From an uncultured Acetatifactor sp. (GTDB lineage: Bacteria; Bacillota; Clostridia; Lachnospirales; Lachnospiraceae), in the NCBI GenBank assembly GCA_910585805.1, contig CAJUFB010000017.1, forward strand, positions 1-64,000: a stretch of 64,000 bases of DNA. The letters are read 5' to 3'. Both the position numbers and the translations under genes were made by a program. This document shows positions 50,570 through 59,260 of this stretch, one piece after another. Position 1 is the first letter of the stretch. The number at the start of each line of letters is the position of its first letter. The notes under the pieces were generated by a model, which saw nothing but the letters and a program-made list of their open reading frames with translations, had not been told where the DNA came from and did not search any database.

Positions 50570-53293
50570 ATGAATTACGGAAAAAGAGGTGTCCGCGCAA
50601 AACAGAGGGCACTTAATTCCAAGTCAAAAAAGTGGGGACGTAAGCTTGGGGTCTCCCTGGTCAAGCTGAGCCTTGCCGCCATGATCGGCATCGTGATCTG
50701 CGGCGTTTCGGCAGGACTGGGCGCTTTCAGGGGCATCCTGTCCTCCACTCCCGAGATCAGGCTCAGCGATGTGGTAGCTACCGGTGAGGCAACCATCGTA
50801 TACGATTGTGAGGGAAGCGAGATCGACCAATATGTCAGCATCAACTCCAACCGCATTCAGATCAACAACTGGGATCTGATCCCCAAGCATCTGGGAGAGG
50901 CTTTCGTGGCTGTGGAGGATGAACGTTTCTACCAGCACAACGGTATCGATATACAGGGAATCGCGCGATCTGCCTATCAGTTCATAATCACCCTTGGAGA
51001 AGAAAAGCAGGGCGCCAGCACCATCACCCAGCAGCTGCTGAAAAATACCATCTTTACGGACTGGACTGAGGAAAACGGCAATTTGATCAAGATGGTCAAG
51101 CGCAAAATCCAGGAACAGAACCTGGCTCTTGCAATCTCCAAATATTATTCCAAGGAAGACGTCCTGCTGCGCTATATGAACGCCATCAATCTGGGACAGA
51201 ACACTCTTGGCGTAGAATCCGCTTCCCAGCGATATTTCGGCAAATCCTGCAGCGAGCTCACACTCTCAGAATGTGCCGTCATCGCCGCCATCACCCAGAA
51301 TCCCTCCGGCAACAACCCCATACACCATCCGGAAAACAATAAGAAACGCCGGGATACCTGTCTGACCAAAATGCTTGAACTGGAATTCATCACAGATCAG
51401 GAGTATGCAGCGGCCATAGCGGACACGGATGCCGTATATGAACGGATCAGTATCCACGATGCCGATTACCGTGTCAATACCAACACAACATCGGGATCTT
51501 ATTTTTCCGATGCCCTTTTCGAGCAGGTTCGGGAGGATCTGATCGAAATTGCAGGCTATTCCGAAACTATGGCCGAAACTCTGCTCTACTCCGGCGGACT
51601 GCGCATCGAATCCACCATGGATCCCACGATTCAGGCCATTTTGGATGAGGAGTTCGCCAATCCGGAAAACTACCCGGAAAATGTAAAATGGTATCTGAGT
51701 TATGCATTGACAATCTTCACAGCCGACGGAGAAAATCATAATTTCAGCAAGGAAAACATGATGAGCTGGTTCAAGGCAAATCAGGACAAGCGCTTTAATC
51801 TGATCTTCAGCTCCCAGGATGACGCCCAGGAGGCAATCGTCACCTACCGCACTGCCATGCTTGCCGAACTCGGAGTTGCCGACGATGAGGATAACTATAC
51901 TGAATCTATCTCCATGACTCCCCAGCCACAGGCCGCCATGGTCGTGGAAGACCAGTCCACGGGCTATGTAGTGGCTCTCGTGGGCGGACGCGGCGTCAAG
52001 GAAGGGCGACGCACCCTGAACCGGGCAACCAATTCAAAGCGCTCCCCCGGCTCCACCTTTAAGGTGCTGGCGGCTTTCGCTCCTGCCCTGGACAGTGCCG
52101 GCCAGACTTTGGCCACTGTGTACAATGATGCTCCCTTTAATTATGCCGACGGCACCCCCGTAAGAAACTGGTACAAGGGCTACCGCGGAATCCAGCCTAT
52201 CCGGGAAGGTATTCGGGAATCCCTTAATATCGTGGCTGTAAAGACAGAGACTGTCATCACCCCGCAGCTGGGTTACGACTATCTGCTGAACTTCGGTTTC
52301 ACCACACTGACCGACGGCGTATGGATCACCAATTCCAACGGGGAAGAAAAATTCTATACGGATGTAAACCAGACCCTGGCACTGGGCGGTCTGACCAACG
52401 GCGTCACTCCCTATGAGCTCACCGCCGCCTATGCCGCCATCGCCAATAAGGGCAATTACGTGAAGCCCAAGCTCTACATCAGGGTCACCAACACGGACGG
52501 CGATGTATTGTTGGACAATACCACTCCCGCCTCCAAACAGGTCATCAAGGAGACCACTGCCTACCTGCTGACGGATGCCATGGTGGATGTAGTGACCACC
52601 GGTACCGGCACCGCCTGCAATTTCAACCGCAATATGGCTATCGCCGGCAAGACCGGCACCACCACCGACTACTGGGACGTATGGTTCGCCGGCTTTACTC
52701 CCTATTACACCTGCGCATCCTGGGCAGGGTATGACAATAATGTGGAAATGAGCCGTTCCACCGGCAACAGGGAGGATCATGTAGCGAGGGATCTGTGGCG
52801 TGCCGTTATGTCAAGGATCCATGAGAATCTCCCCAACGAGCAGTTCACCATGCCTCAGGGAATTGTAAGCGCCTCTGTCTGCACCAAGTCAGGTAAGCAG
52901 CCCATCCCCGGCGTCTGCGATACACGCACGGAGATTTTTGCAGAAGGCACCGTTCCCACGGAAAACTGTACGGTGCATTACAGCGGAGAACTCTGCGACT
53001 ATGACCATATCCCCGCCAGTCCCGGCTGTCCTTTCAAAGTGATCGGTACCTGTGACCTGCCCCTGCTGGAAGATCCCGCTTTGTGGTCGGGTTCATCCGC
53101 AGGCTTAACCCAGGATCCGAACGGGAACGGGACGCCTGCCGGACCTGTCACCAATGCCTCTCGCTGCCAGCATGACGACGCATTCTTTGCCAATCCGGAT
53201 TACCAGTCCATCCTTGACGCACAGGCCTGGGCGATCCAACAGGAAAAAATTGCCGCCGGCATTTACAATCCAGAAGATGGCGGCGAAGAATAA
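50570..53293 (+). CDS. Class A penicillin-binding protein (PBP1A type)
   Basis: A bifunctional peptidoglycan polymerase. The 907-residue protein has a basic cytoplasmic start, one membrane helix (about residues 28-50), a glycosyltransferase domain (VAVEDERFYQHNGIDIQGIA with the catalytic Glu, and GASTITQQLLKN) and a transpeptidase domain with SPGSTFK (SxxK), SLN (SxN) and KTGTT. A C-terminal region with cysteine pairs and a Gly/Pro-rich tail follows. The ATG at 50570 has AAAGGTGG upstream; earlier in-frame ATGs lack sites. Confidence 0.95.
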   Translation: MNYGKRGVRAKQRALNSKSKKWGRKLGVSLVKLSLAAMIGIVICGVSAGLGAFRGILSSTPEIRLSDVVATGEATIVYDCEGSEIDQYVSINSNRIQINNWDLIPKHLGEAFVAVEDERFYQHNGIDIQGIARSAYQFIITLGEEKQGASTITQQLLKNTIFTDWTEENGNLIKMVKRKIQEQNLALAISKYYSKEDVLLRYMNAINLGQNTLGVESASQRYFGKSCSELTLSECAVIAAITQNPSGNNPIHHPENNKKRRDTCLTKMLELEFITDQEYAAAIADTDAVYERISIHDADYRVNTNTTSGSYFSDALFEQVREDLIEIAGYSETMAETLLYSGGLRIESTMDPTIQAILDEEFANPENYPENVKWYLSYALTIFTADGENHNFSKENMMSWFKANQDKRFNLIFSSQDDAQEAIVTYRTAMLAELGVADDEDNYTESISMTPQPQAAMVVEDQSTGYVVALVGGRGVKEGRRTLNRATNSKRSPGSTFKVLAAFAPALDSAGQTLATVYNDAPFNYADGTPVRNWYKGYRGIQPIREGIRESLNIVAVKTETVITPQLGYDYLLNFGFTTLTDGVWITNSNGEEKFYTDVNQTLALGGLTNGVTPYELTAAYAAIANKGNYVKPKLYIRVTNTDGDVLLDNTTPASKQVIKETTAYLLTDAMVDVVTTGTGTACNFNRNMAIAGKTGTTTDYWDVWFAGFTPYYTCASWAGYDNNVEMSRSTGNREDHVARDLWRAVMSRIHENLPNEQFTMPQGIVSASVCTKSGKQPIPGVCDTRTEIFAEGTVPTENCTVHYSGELCDYDHIPASPGCPFKVIGTCDLPLLEDPALWSGSSAGLTQDPNGNGTPAGPVTNASRCQHDDAFFANPDYQSILDAQAWAIQQEKIAAGIYNPEDGGEE

Positions 53294-53336
53294 AACACGC
53301 TGCCCATAAAAGGGACAGGCTGGTTGAAATAAAAAT

Positions 53337-53380
53337 CAGAAGCCATGATATCCTCAAGGTGTCATGGCTTCTGTTTTCTT
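53337..53380 (+). terminator. Terminator between the PBP and the convergent small gene
   Basis: CAGAAGCCATGA and TCATGGCTTCTG pair, with GTTTTCTT on the right and TTTTTATTT on the complementary left side. It can serve both strands. Confidence 0.85.
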
Positions 53381-53407
53381 ATTTCCGCTACGTTTTTCCG
53401 ATATACA

Positions 53408-53686
53408 TCAACATTTTTTCAACATCTCTATCTCCTCCCGAAGTTCCCTCGCCCCGTTCCGCGCATTTGCGATTGCCTGACACTGATCCTCAAAAGCAGC
53501 TTCCGGGGCATCGCCATATTTCTCGTAGTACAGCTTCCCTATTTCCAGACAGCTGCTCTTCATTACCTCCTCACAGGCCGAAAGCCGGCTCTTTAACGAT
53601 GCAATTTCCGCCAGCACCTTTGCTTTGTCTGCAACCGCCTTCCCCTTCGCTGTGATCGTATCCCCCATTTTCTCTAAAAAATCCAT
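53408..53686 (-). CDS. Small coiled-coil protein, unknown function
   Basis: I do not recognise a named family. The 92-residue product is helical: MDFLEKMGDTITAKGKAVAD, a middle helix LAEIASLKSRLSACEE and a C-terminal ARELREEIEMLKK. Similar short proteins in Firmicutes often carry a C-terminal zinc ribbon, absent here. Nothing around it hints at a role. AGGAG stands upstream. Confidence 0.7.
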   Translation of the reverse strand: MDFLEKMGDTITAKGKAVADKAKVLAEIASLKSRLSACEEVMKSSCLEIGKLYYEKYGDAPEAAFEDQCQAIANARNGARELREEIEMLKKC

Positions 53687-53767
53687 TGTACAGGCTCCTC
53701 TGTTATCTGCTCTCTATCTAATATATCGCGAATGGTTCAAAATGTATACCTGCACAGAAAAAATAGA

Positions 53768-53796
53768 TTGCATTCCGTTCCTCTATACGCTATGAT
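53768..53796 (+). promoter_or_regulatory. Promoter of the HAD hydrolase gene
   Basis: TTGCAT (53768-53773), a 17-bp spacer and TATGAT (53791-53796), about 60 bp before the start codon. Confidence 0.65.
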
Positions 53797-53856
53797 AAGG
53801 AAGGACTGAATAAAGGACTGTACAGTCTCTGATCCCATCTCAGAAAGGAAAAAAAT

Positions 53857-54462
53857 ATGATTCGGAATATAATATTTGATATCGGCAATGTACTGACAGA
53901 CTTCCGCTGGAAAGAGTTTCTGTCAGACAGGGGCTTCAGTGAAGAAATGACAGCGCGAATCGCCAGGGCATCTGTGCTGACACCGCTTTGGGACGAAGTG
54001 GACAGGGGAGTCTGGGACATGGAAAAACTGATGCAGGAATTTATCCGAAGAGACCCGGAGATTGCTTCAGAACTCCGGCTGGCATTCGATAACGTAAAAG
54101 GAATGGTGACAAAACGCGACTATGCAATCCCCTGGATACAGCGTTTAAAGACACATGGGTACAAGGTATACTACCTTTCCAATTTCTCCATCAAGGCTTA
54201 CGAGGACTGCCAGGACGCCCTGGATTTTATCCCATTCATGGACGGAGGCATATTATCCTGCCGTGAGAAGGTGATCAAACCCGATGCTGAGATCTACCGC
54301 ATACTGTTGTCCAGATATTCGCTGAAGGCGGAAGAAAGTGTATTTATTGACGACACCGGGAAAAATGTGGATGCGGCGGAAGCGCTCGGTATTCACGGAA
54401 TCTGCTTTAAAAGCAGAAAACAGGCTGAGGAGGAACTGAGACAGCTTGGGGTAGATGCCTGA
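53857..54462 (+). CDS. HAD-superfamily hydrolase
   Basis: A phosphatase-like haloacid dehalogenase. The 201-residue protein has motif I FDIGNVLTD (nucleophile Asp, though the usual second Asp is Asn), motif II YLSNFS, motif III lysine in KVIKPD and motif IV FIDDTGKN. The helical cap inserted after motif I is of the YihX/GPH type. The substrate is unknown; sugar phosphates are common in this group. AGAAAGG lies before the ATG. Confidence 0.88.
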   Translation: MIRNIIFDIGNVLTDFRWKEFLSDRGFSEEMTARIARASVLTPLWDEVDRGVWDMEKLMQEFIRRDPEIASELRLAFDNVKGMVTKRDYAIPWIQRLKTHGYKVYYLSNFSIKAYEDCQDALDFIPFMDGGILSCREKVIKPDAEIYRILLSRYSLKAEESVFIDDTGKNVDAAEALGIHGICFKSRKQAEEELRQLGVDA

Positions 54463-54492
54463 AGCCACTTCTTTATGCCCATAAAAACAAAT

Positions 54493-54527
54493 GTATTTGC
54501 TCTGGCTATTTTACCCAGAGCAAATAC
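54493..54527. terminator. Perfect 13-bp hairpin between HAD and RHH genes
   Basis: GTATTTGCTCTGG and CCAGAGCAAATAC pair. On the minus strand a T-run (TTTTTATGG) follows after a few bases, so it probably ends the RHH transcript, and may also stop the HAD one. Confidence 0.7.
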
Positions 54528-54587
54528 AGCCGGATCTTTTTGATGCGCGGCACAGATCACGCAGACCGGACCGATAAACAGAGACTG

Positions 54588-54758
54588 CTAAACATACAGC
54601 TGACTGCTTTCCGGCCTTTGTTCTTTCAACAAGTACTCTTTCAGGACAATGTTTATGTATTGTGAAAATGACCTGTCATCCGCTTCCGCCCGCTTTCTGA
54701 TCTCATCGATCAAATCTCCGTCAAGCGTAATGCTTACTTTTTTCTTTAGTGGTTTCAT
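54588..54758 (-). CDS. Small ribbon-helix-helix DNA-binding protein
   Basis: A 56-residue protein reading MKPLKKKVSITLDGDLIDEI, then RKRAEADDRSFSQYINIVLK and a short tail. The VSITLD strand followed by two helices is the Arc/CopG pattern. AAGGGAG lies 7 nt before the ATG. No partner toxin is seen next to it, so it may be an orphan antitoxin or a repressor. Confidence 0.75.
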   Translation of the reverse strand: MKPLKKKVSITLDGDLIDEIRKRAEADDRSFSQYINIVLKEYLLKEQRPESSQLYV

Positions 54759-54900
54759 TGCATGACTCCCTTTTTACCTTACTATATCATTTTGTACGAT
54801 TTTATATTGAATTATCGCATAAAGTAGGATAAAGTAGGATGAGAAGACTTGTTTCATATGATCCTTTTCAAAAGATTTGCTGTTTTCGGGAGATAGATTT

Positions 54901-55236
54901 ATGAAAAAGAAACTATGCTTTGGGATCCTGCTGTTTACCGTAATATTAATAACAGCCGCTTATATCGATTTTTATAATTTCAGCCGGTCCATGGATGATA
55001 TCAGCATTGTCCATTACATCACCGGCAGCGGTTCAGGTTATTCCACCGTCTATTTAACTGCCATTGTTCCGGCAGACAATTATTATGAGGAAAGCACGCT
55101 TAAAACGATCCGAAGATATGTTATACAAAGAAACAGGGAAATACCCAACACTCTGCGTATCATACTCTACGACAATATGGAAAAGCTGAGAGCGGGCGAC
55201 AGTTATTTTGAGATAACCTTCTGCCAAACCGAGTAG
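54901..55236 (+). CDS. Small secreted or membrane protein, unknown
   Basis: A 111-residue product starting MKKKLCFGILLFTVILITAA, a signal or anchor helix, then an extracytoplasmic part rich in Tyr and Ser (SGSGYSTVYLTAIVPADNYY) with a later IRRYVIQRNREIPNTLRIIL. No family recognised. The ATG at 54901 has GGGAG 11 nt upstream. It lies next to transposase debris, so it may be part of a foreign segment. Confidence 0.6.
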   Translation: MKKKLCFGILLFTVILITAAYIDFYNFSRSMDDISIVHYITGSGSGYSTVYLTAIVPADNYYEESTLKTIRRYVIQRNREIPNTLRIILYDNMEKLRAGDSYFEITFCQTE

Positions 55237-55345
55237 GGAAGATTCTCAGCGATATACTTCTTTATCGTTGTCTCATTTACATTACCGACAGTCTCACAAT
55301 AATACGTCTCTGCGCACAACCCAATATGTCCAAATTACGGTCCAT
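55236..55345 (-). pseudogene. C-terminal remnant of an IS200/IS605 TnpA transposase
   Basis: The minus strand reads GLCAETYYCETVGNVNETTI then KKYIAENL, which matches the end of IS200-type Y1 transposases (..W.E.YY..TVG...E.TI.KYI..). A stop lies just upstream in the frame and nothing else of the gene remains. The interval 55346-55784 beyond it has frames such as NRLQQYQQNL on the minus strand that may be phage debris, but no gene. Confidence 0.5.
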
Positions 55346-55784
55346 CTGAAAATCCGCATAAAATCTAAGGCTTTCATACGCGAACCACCAAAAACGCTCT
55401 CTGCCATTGGAATAGCCCTTTCGGCATCCGCAGGTTTTGTTGATACTGCTGTAACCGGTTCATCCTGTCTATGTACGGGTTATTGGCTGGTTAAAATTCG
55501 GATTTTGATTCTGCATCTGCGGAACCGGGTAGTTGGAATAAAGTGAGGATTCTCAGCTATCTGCAAGCATGTGGCTCATCCTCTTCATGCTTAAATTCTG
55601 GCACAAGAAAAGAACGCCGAAATTTAGCGTTCACTTAATGTTCATATCAAGATTTGCATATTCTCAAGAGGAAAGCTCTATACAAAATCCCCTTTCCTCC
55701 AGTATACTTTAACACTTTAAAGTATCAGCGATTACACTCTGTTTTAGAATACCCGCAACCCCGCCTAAATACTTGATTTTTGAG

Positions 55785-55857
55785 AGCTGCTGACGGGAAT
55801 CGGACCCGTGACCTCCGCACTACCAATGCGACGCTCTACCGACTGAGCCACAGCAGC
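55785..55857 (-). tRNA. tRNA-Thr (GGT anticodon)
   Basis: Reading the minus strand: acceptor GCTGCTG...CAGCAGC, D-arm GCTCAGTCGGTAGAGC, anticodon stem TCGCA/TGCGG with loop TTGGTAG (anticodon GGT, Thr) and T-arm ACGGG TCCGATT CCCGT. All four stems pair. CCA is not encoded. Confidence 0.95.
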
Positions 55858-56049
55858 TTAATTTCCAATACTATGAATTTGAACAAATAAATCAATAACT
55901 ATTATTGCAATACTCCAAGAGCTGAGCCGTAGCAACAAGTGAATGCATTACCGCAACCACAAGAGGTATTATAGCATTCAAAAAGGGATTTGTCAACAGG
56001 ATTTTATATTTTTCTGCAACTTTTTTGCAACCCTTTTTTACAACTTTTT

Positions 56050-56211
56050 TCACCGCTTTTTAGGAGCTGCTGATAGAACGCGAGTGCCATTGACCAGATA
56101 CGCATACGGCAATATCCTCAAATTCTGGTTGGCTTTGGAAGTGATATCCTTCTGGTGGGCATCAGCTATAGCATAAGAAATAAAAAGCACAGCTGTAAGA
56201 TTGAGCGCCAT
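56050..56211 (-). CDS. Possible 53-residue peptide, unknown
   Basis: A frame MALNLTAVLFISYAIADAHQ ... NGTRVLSAAPKKR runs between an ATG at 56211 and TGA at 56050. It has a hydrophobic start and basic end but no good ribosome site. It could be the tail of a decayed gene. The surrounding 55858-56318 holds nothing else. Confidence 0.2.
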   Translation of the reverse strand: MALNLTAVLFISYAIADAHQKDITSKANQNLRILPYAYLVNGTRVLSAAPKKR

Positions 56212-56318
56212 CGGAAAGTGTAAAGGCTTTACCTGATTCCTTTTCCGTCTCCGGATAAAAGAGTGCGAAATGCCCCTCAGTGCCGTGAAGTCAAATTGGA
56301 TGCCTTACACAGCAAAAA

Positions 56319-56355
56319 CCCCATCTGCCTTCGACGGATTTGAAAACAGATGGGG
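56319..56355 (-). terminator. Terminator after the 56386 gene
   Basis: CCCCATCTG (56319-56327) and CAGATGGGG (56347-56355) pair; TTTTTGCTG follows on the minus strand. Confidence 0.85.
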
Positions 56356-56385
56356 AAGACTATGTACTATGTAATATCATCTTGC

Positions 56386-56676
56386 TTACAGATACTGATT
56401 CTGAGACTTTTTCATCAGAAACCTCACATGATAGCCCTTCTCATCACATACAGCCCGCACCATATCCTCGGCTATCTCCTTGAAATTGTCATTGATACAG
56501 ATGATGCATGTATTCTTATTCCGGTGGAAAATAGATGATTTCGGCCAGCGGATATAATATGAAATCCGCTCGCGCAAAAGTGCTTTTTCCACCAGGCGCT
56601 TACACTCCGGATCTGTAATTTCACAAAGTTCAATTTCATTATTTACCTTAGCTGAAGTATATAACGGCTGTTCCAT
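56386..56676 (-). CDS. Small cytoplasmic protein, unknown
   Basis: A 96-residue product, MEQPLYTSAKVNNEIELCEI then ECKRLVEKALLRERISYYIR and KNTCIICINDNFKEIAEDMV. Alternating strand and helix segments and no signal suggest a small alpha/beta fold. I recognise no family. The ATG at 56676 has AGGAGG 6 nt upstream, much better than the ATG at 56787. It has its own terminator. Confidence 0.7.
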   Translation of the reverse strand: MEQPLYTSAKVNNEIELCEITDPECKRLVEKALLRERISYYIRWPKSSIFHRNKNTCIICINDNFKEIAEDMVRAVCDEKGYHVRFLMKKSQNQYL

Positions 56677-56886
56677 GATTGGCCTCCTGAAGTATGGGCA
56701 CTGAACCCTGATTATGTTTTGAACTGTCTGTCTTTTTATTATACCAGATTTCATGACTTTTTCAAGTCCCCTGTTTTTGCTCTTCAATAAGTCTTTTGGC
56801 GGTCTTTTGGCTAAGCCATGAAAAGCCTGCTGTAATAAACCGGCATTTTCATAATGCCAAAGAGAGGTACAGCCATATCCCGGACC

Positions 56887-58059
56887 CTACAGCTTCGTAA
56901 AATATGGCTCCATCCCTTCCGACATGACAATGCTTCCGTCAGACATTACAAACAATACCTCCACATCGTATTCTTCCGCCAGTTTCATCCCCCGATCCGT
57001 CCCCAGAAGGAAACATGCCGTGGAAAGTCCGTCACTGAGCAGCCCGTCCTTTGCCAGGACGGTCACTCCGCGCACCTTGCTGACAGCAGGATATCCCGTA
57101 GCCGGGTCCAGAATGTGGTGATAGCGCACCCCGTCTGCCTCCACATAACGTTCATAATCCCCGGATGTTGACACACACCACTGTCCTTCCAGTGACAGAA
57201 TCCCCACATTGGAGGATGTATCAAAAGGGTTAACAATACCCACTTTCCAGGAGCTGCCGTCCGGTTTGCCTCCAAAGGTCAGGATGCTGCCCCCCAAGGA
57301 TATCACTGCCCCGCTGATTCCCTCTCCCTCTTCCAGCATACTGCCGATCCTGGAGAGGGCCAGCCCTTTTCCCACAGCTCCCAGGTCAAGCTGCATTCCC
57401 TCCGGAAGGAAGATCTTTGTTTCCTCTCCTTCCGAAGATGGTGAAACAATCCTGACCCGGTCACTGCCGCACAAACGTAATGCATCTTCCAGTTCCTCGG
57501 CTGAAGGCGGACGGAAGCCTTCCTCATCGTCTGCACCGCCTGCCGCCCATTTATCAATATCCCATAATCGCGTCAGAGGGCCCAATGTGATATCAAAAGC
57601 GCCGCCTGAACGCCCATACAGCTCCAGGCACTCCTGCAGCAGCGCCGCCAGTTCCTCCGAAACACCGCAGCCTTCCTCACTTCCCGCCGCCGCATTCACA
57701 CGCCACACCTGGGATGTATCCAGCCTCCAGGACAGTTCCTCCTGTTCCAGCCCTGTCAAAAGCGCCTTGGACCTCTCAAAAAAATCCGAGGCAGCATCCT
57801 CCGACGCATAGACGGTCTGCTGTATCACAGTTCCCATGGCAGTGTCCACATACTGCCTGGCAGTTTCCCTGTCCTGCCCGGCAGCAGTGTCATTTTGCAT
57901 GCCAGCGGCGTTCTGCCATGTATGGCCGGATGCCTGCCCTTCAAGATCTCCGGCGCCGCCTGCGGAAGCATTCTCCCTGCTCCCGCTTCCGCCCATTGCG
58001 CAGCCACAGCAGAAAAAAACAGTCGCTCCGATCACTATCACGCGAAAAAAAAACTTCAT
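56887..58059 (-). CDS. apbE: FAD:protein FMN transferase (ApbE), lipoprotein
   Basis: Attaches FMN covalently to threonine residues of exported flavoproteins such as Rnf/Nqr subunits. The roughly 390-residue protein has a signal peptide (FFFRVIVIGATVFFCCGCAMG) whose cysteine is a likely lipid-attachment site. The ApbE domain follows: DTAMGTVIQQTVYA, LGPLTRLWDID, LDLGAVGKGLALSRI, ISLGGSILTFG, HHILDPATGYPA and DGLSTACFLLG. The ATG at 58059 has AAAGG 9 nt upstream. It is divergent from a NusG-II/Gx-transporter pair, a known association in Firmicutes redox loci. Confidence 0.93.
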   Translation of the reverse strand: MKFFFRVIVIGATVFFCCGCAMGGSGSRENASAGGAGDLEGQASGHTWQNAAGMQNDTAAGQDRETARQYVDTAMGTVIQQTVYASEDAASDFFERSKALLTGLEQEELSWRLDTSQVWRVNAAAGSEEGCGVSEELAALLQECLELYGRSGGAFDITLGPLTRLWDIDKWAAGGADDEEGFRPPSAEELEDALRLCGSDRVRIVSPSSEGEETKIFLPEGMQLDLGAVGKGLALSRIGSMLEEGEGISGAVISLGGSILTFGGKPDGSSWKVGIVNPFDTSSNVGILSLEGQWCVSTSGDYERYVEADGVRYHHILDPATGYPAVSKVRGVTVLAKDGLLSDGLSTACFLLGTDRGMKLAEEYDVEVLFVMSDGSIVMSEGMEPYFTKL

Positions 58060-58221
58060 TTTTCTCATCCTTTTTGTTATACTTAAAAGTGTTACGAAAT
58101 AACTTTTGAGTTTTTGCTGATCATCAGCGCAGGATCCGGTTTTCGGTTCATGCAAAGAAACGTTATTTCTGTACGATTACTAAGGAAATCATTGAACAGT
58201 ATACATACAGAGAGGTACCCC

Positions 58222-58635
58222 ATGAAGACACAACCCGGCAGCAGGAAAACTGCTTTTCTGACAGCAGCCTTCCTGGCTCTCATATGCCTGGCAAGCTTAC
58301 TTTATCTGCTTCTGCCCACCCGGAATAATACGGAATATACCGCAGATATCTTTCAAAACGGTATACTGATCATGAGTATCCCGCTAAACGAAGAAACCGA
58401 AAGCCGCATCTTTACCATAGAAGGCGAAAACGGCTGTGTCAATGAAATTGAAGTCCGCCCGGGCAGCATCGGCATCATCTCCGCCGACTGTCCTGACAAA
58501 CTCTGCGTCGGGCAGGGTTTCATCAGCGACACCAGACTGCCTGTCACCTGCCTGCCCAACAGGCTGGTCATTCAGCTGCGGCCTGTATCTGGCACTGCCG
58601 AGGACACTGCTGTCCCGGATATTATCAGCTACTAA
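58222..58635 (+). CDS. NusG domain II-containing membrane protein
   Basis: The 137-residue protein has one N-terminal helix (TAFLTAAFLALICLASLLYL) and an extracytoplasmic domain (IFQNGILIMSIPL, ENGCVNEIEVRPGSIGIISA, DCPDKLCVGQGFI, ..CLPNRLVIQL) of the NusG domain II type with a conserved D-C-P-D-x-x-C pattern. These genes usually neighbour Gx-transporter and apbE genes. The ATG at 58222 has GAGAGG. Confidence 0.88.
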   Translation: MKTQPGSRKTAFLTAAFLALICLASLLYLLLPTRNNTEYTADIFQNGILIMSIPLNEETESRIFTIEGENGCVNEIEVRPGSIGIISADCPDKLCVGQGFISDTRLPVTCLPNRLVIQLRPVSGTAEDTAVPDIISY

Positions 58636-58645
58636 GGAGCCCGCC

Positions 58646-59146
58646 ATGTCCCTGAAGAAACTGACACTTTTATCCCTTTTCACCACCATATCCCTGGCGG
58701 TCTACGCCATTGAAAGCGCAGTCCCGCCCCTTGTGCCCATCCCGGGAATCAAGCTGGGCCTTGCCAATATCGTAACTTTGGTGTTGCTGCGCCGCTTCCG
58801 GGCCGGGGACGCGCTGCTGGTGCTGTGCTGCAGGATCCTGCTTTCAGCGCTGCTGTTCGGCCAGGCCCTGTCCCTGCTCTACAGCCTTGCAGGGGGGCTT
58901 GCCAGCCTGCTGGTCATGTGGCTTGTCATGAAACTGCTGCGGAAACAGTGGATCTTCCTCACCGGAGCCATGGGCGGACTGACCCACAATACAGGTCAGC
59001 TTCTGACCGCCTGGATGATCACCGCCACCGACGGCGTATTCGCCTATCTGCCTTTCCTGGTGCTCAGCGGCGTTATCACAGGACTCTTTACCGGATTATG
59101 CGCCGGATTCCTGGACAAATATCTGGTATCCCGCCTGCCCTCCTGA
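58646..59146 (+). CDS. Gx transporter family membrane protein (Hpre_diP_synt_I)
   Basis: The 166-residue protein has about five helices and the motifs PGIKLGLANIVTLVLLRRF and GGLASLLVMWL, matching the family once named heptaprenyl diphosphate synthase component I and now placed near ECF-type S components. It starts 10 nt after the NusG-II gene with AAGGAG before the ATG. It is probably involved in uptake of a cofactor or quinone precursor for extracytoplasmic redox; that is inference. Confidence 0.88.
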   Translation: MSLKKLTLLSLFTTISLAVYAIESAVPPLVPIPGIKLGLANIVTLVLLRRFRAGDALLVLCCRILLSALLFGQALSLLYSLAGGLASLLVMWLVMKLLRKQWIFLTGAMGGLTHNTGQLLTAWMITATDGVFAYLPFLVLSGVITGLFTGLCAGFLDKYLVSRLPS

Positions 59147-59260
59147 CTTTCCGGCAATCCTGCTGCCAGGTTATACTTAAAAATGCCTGGAAATACTGCT
59201 GCGATTTGTTCCGGAAAAGCCTGGAATACTATGGCAGCAACTTACATGTGTAAGAATTCT

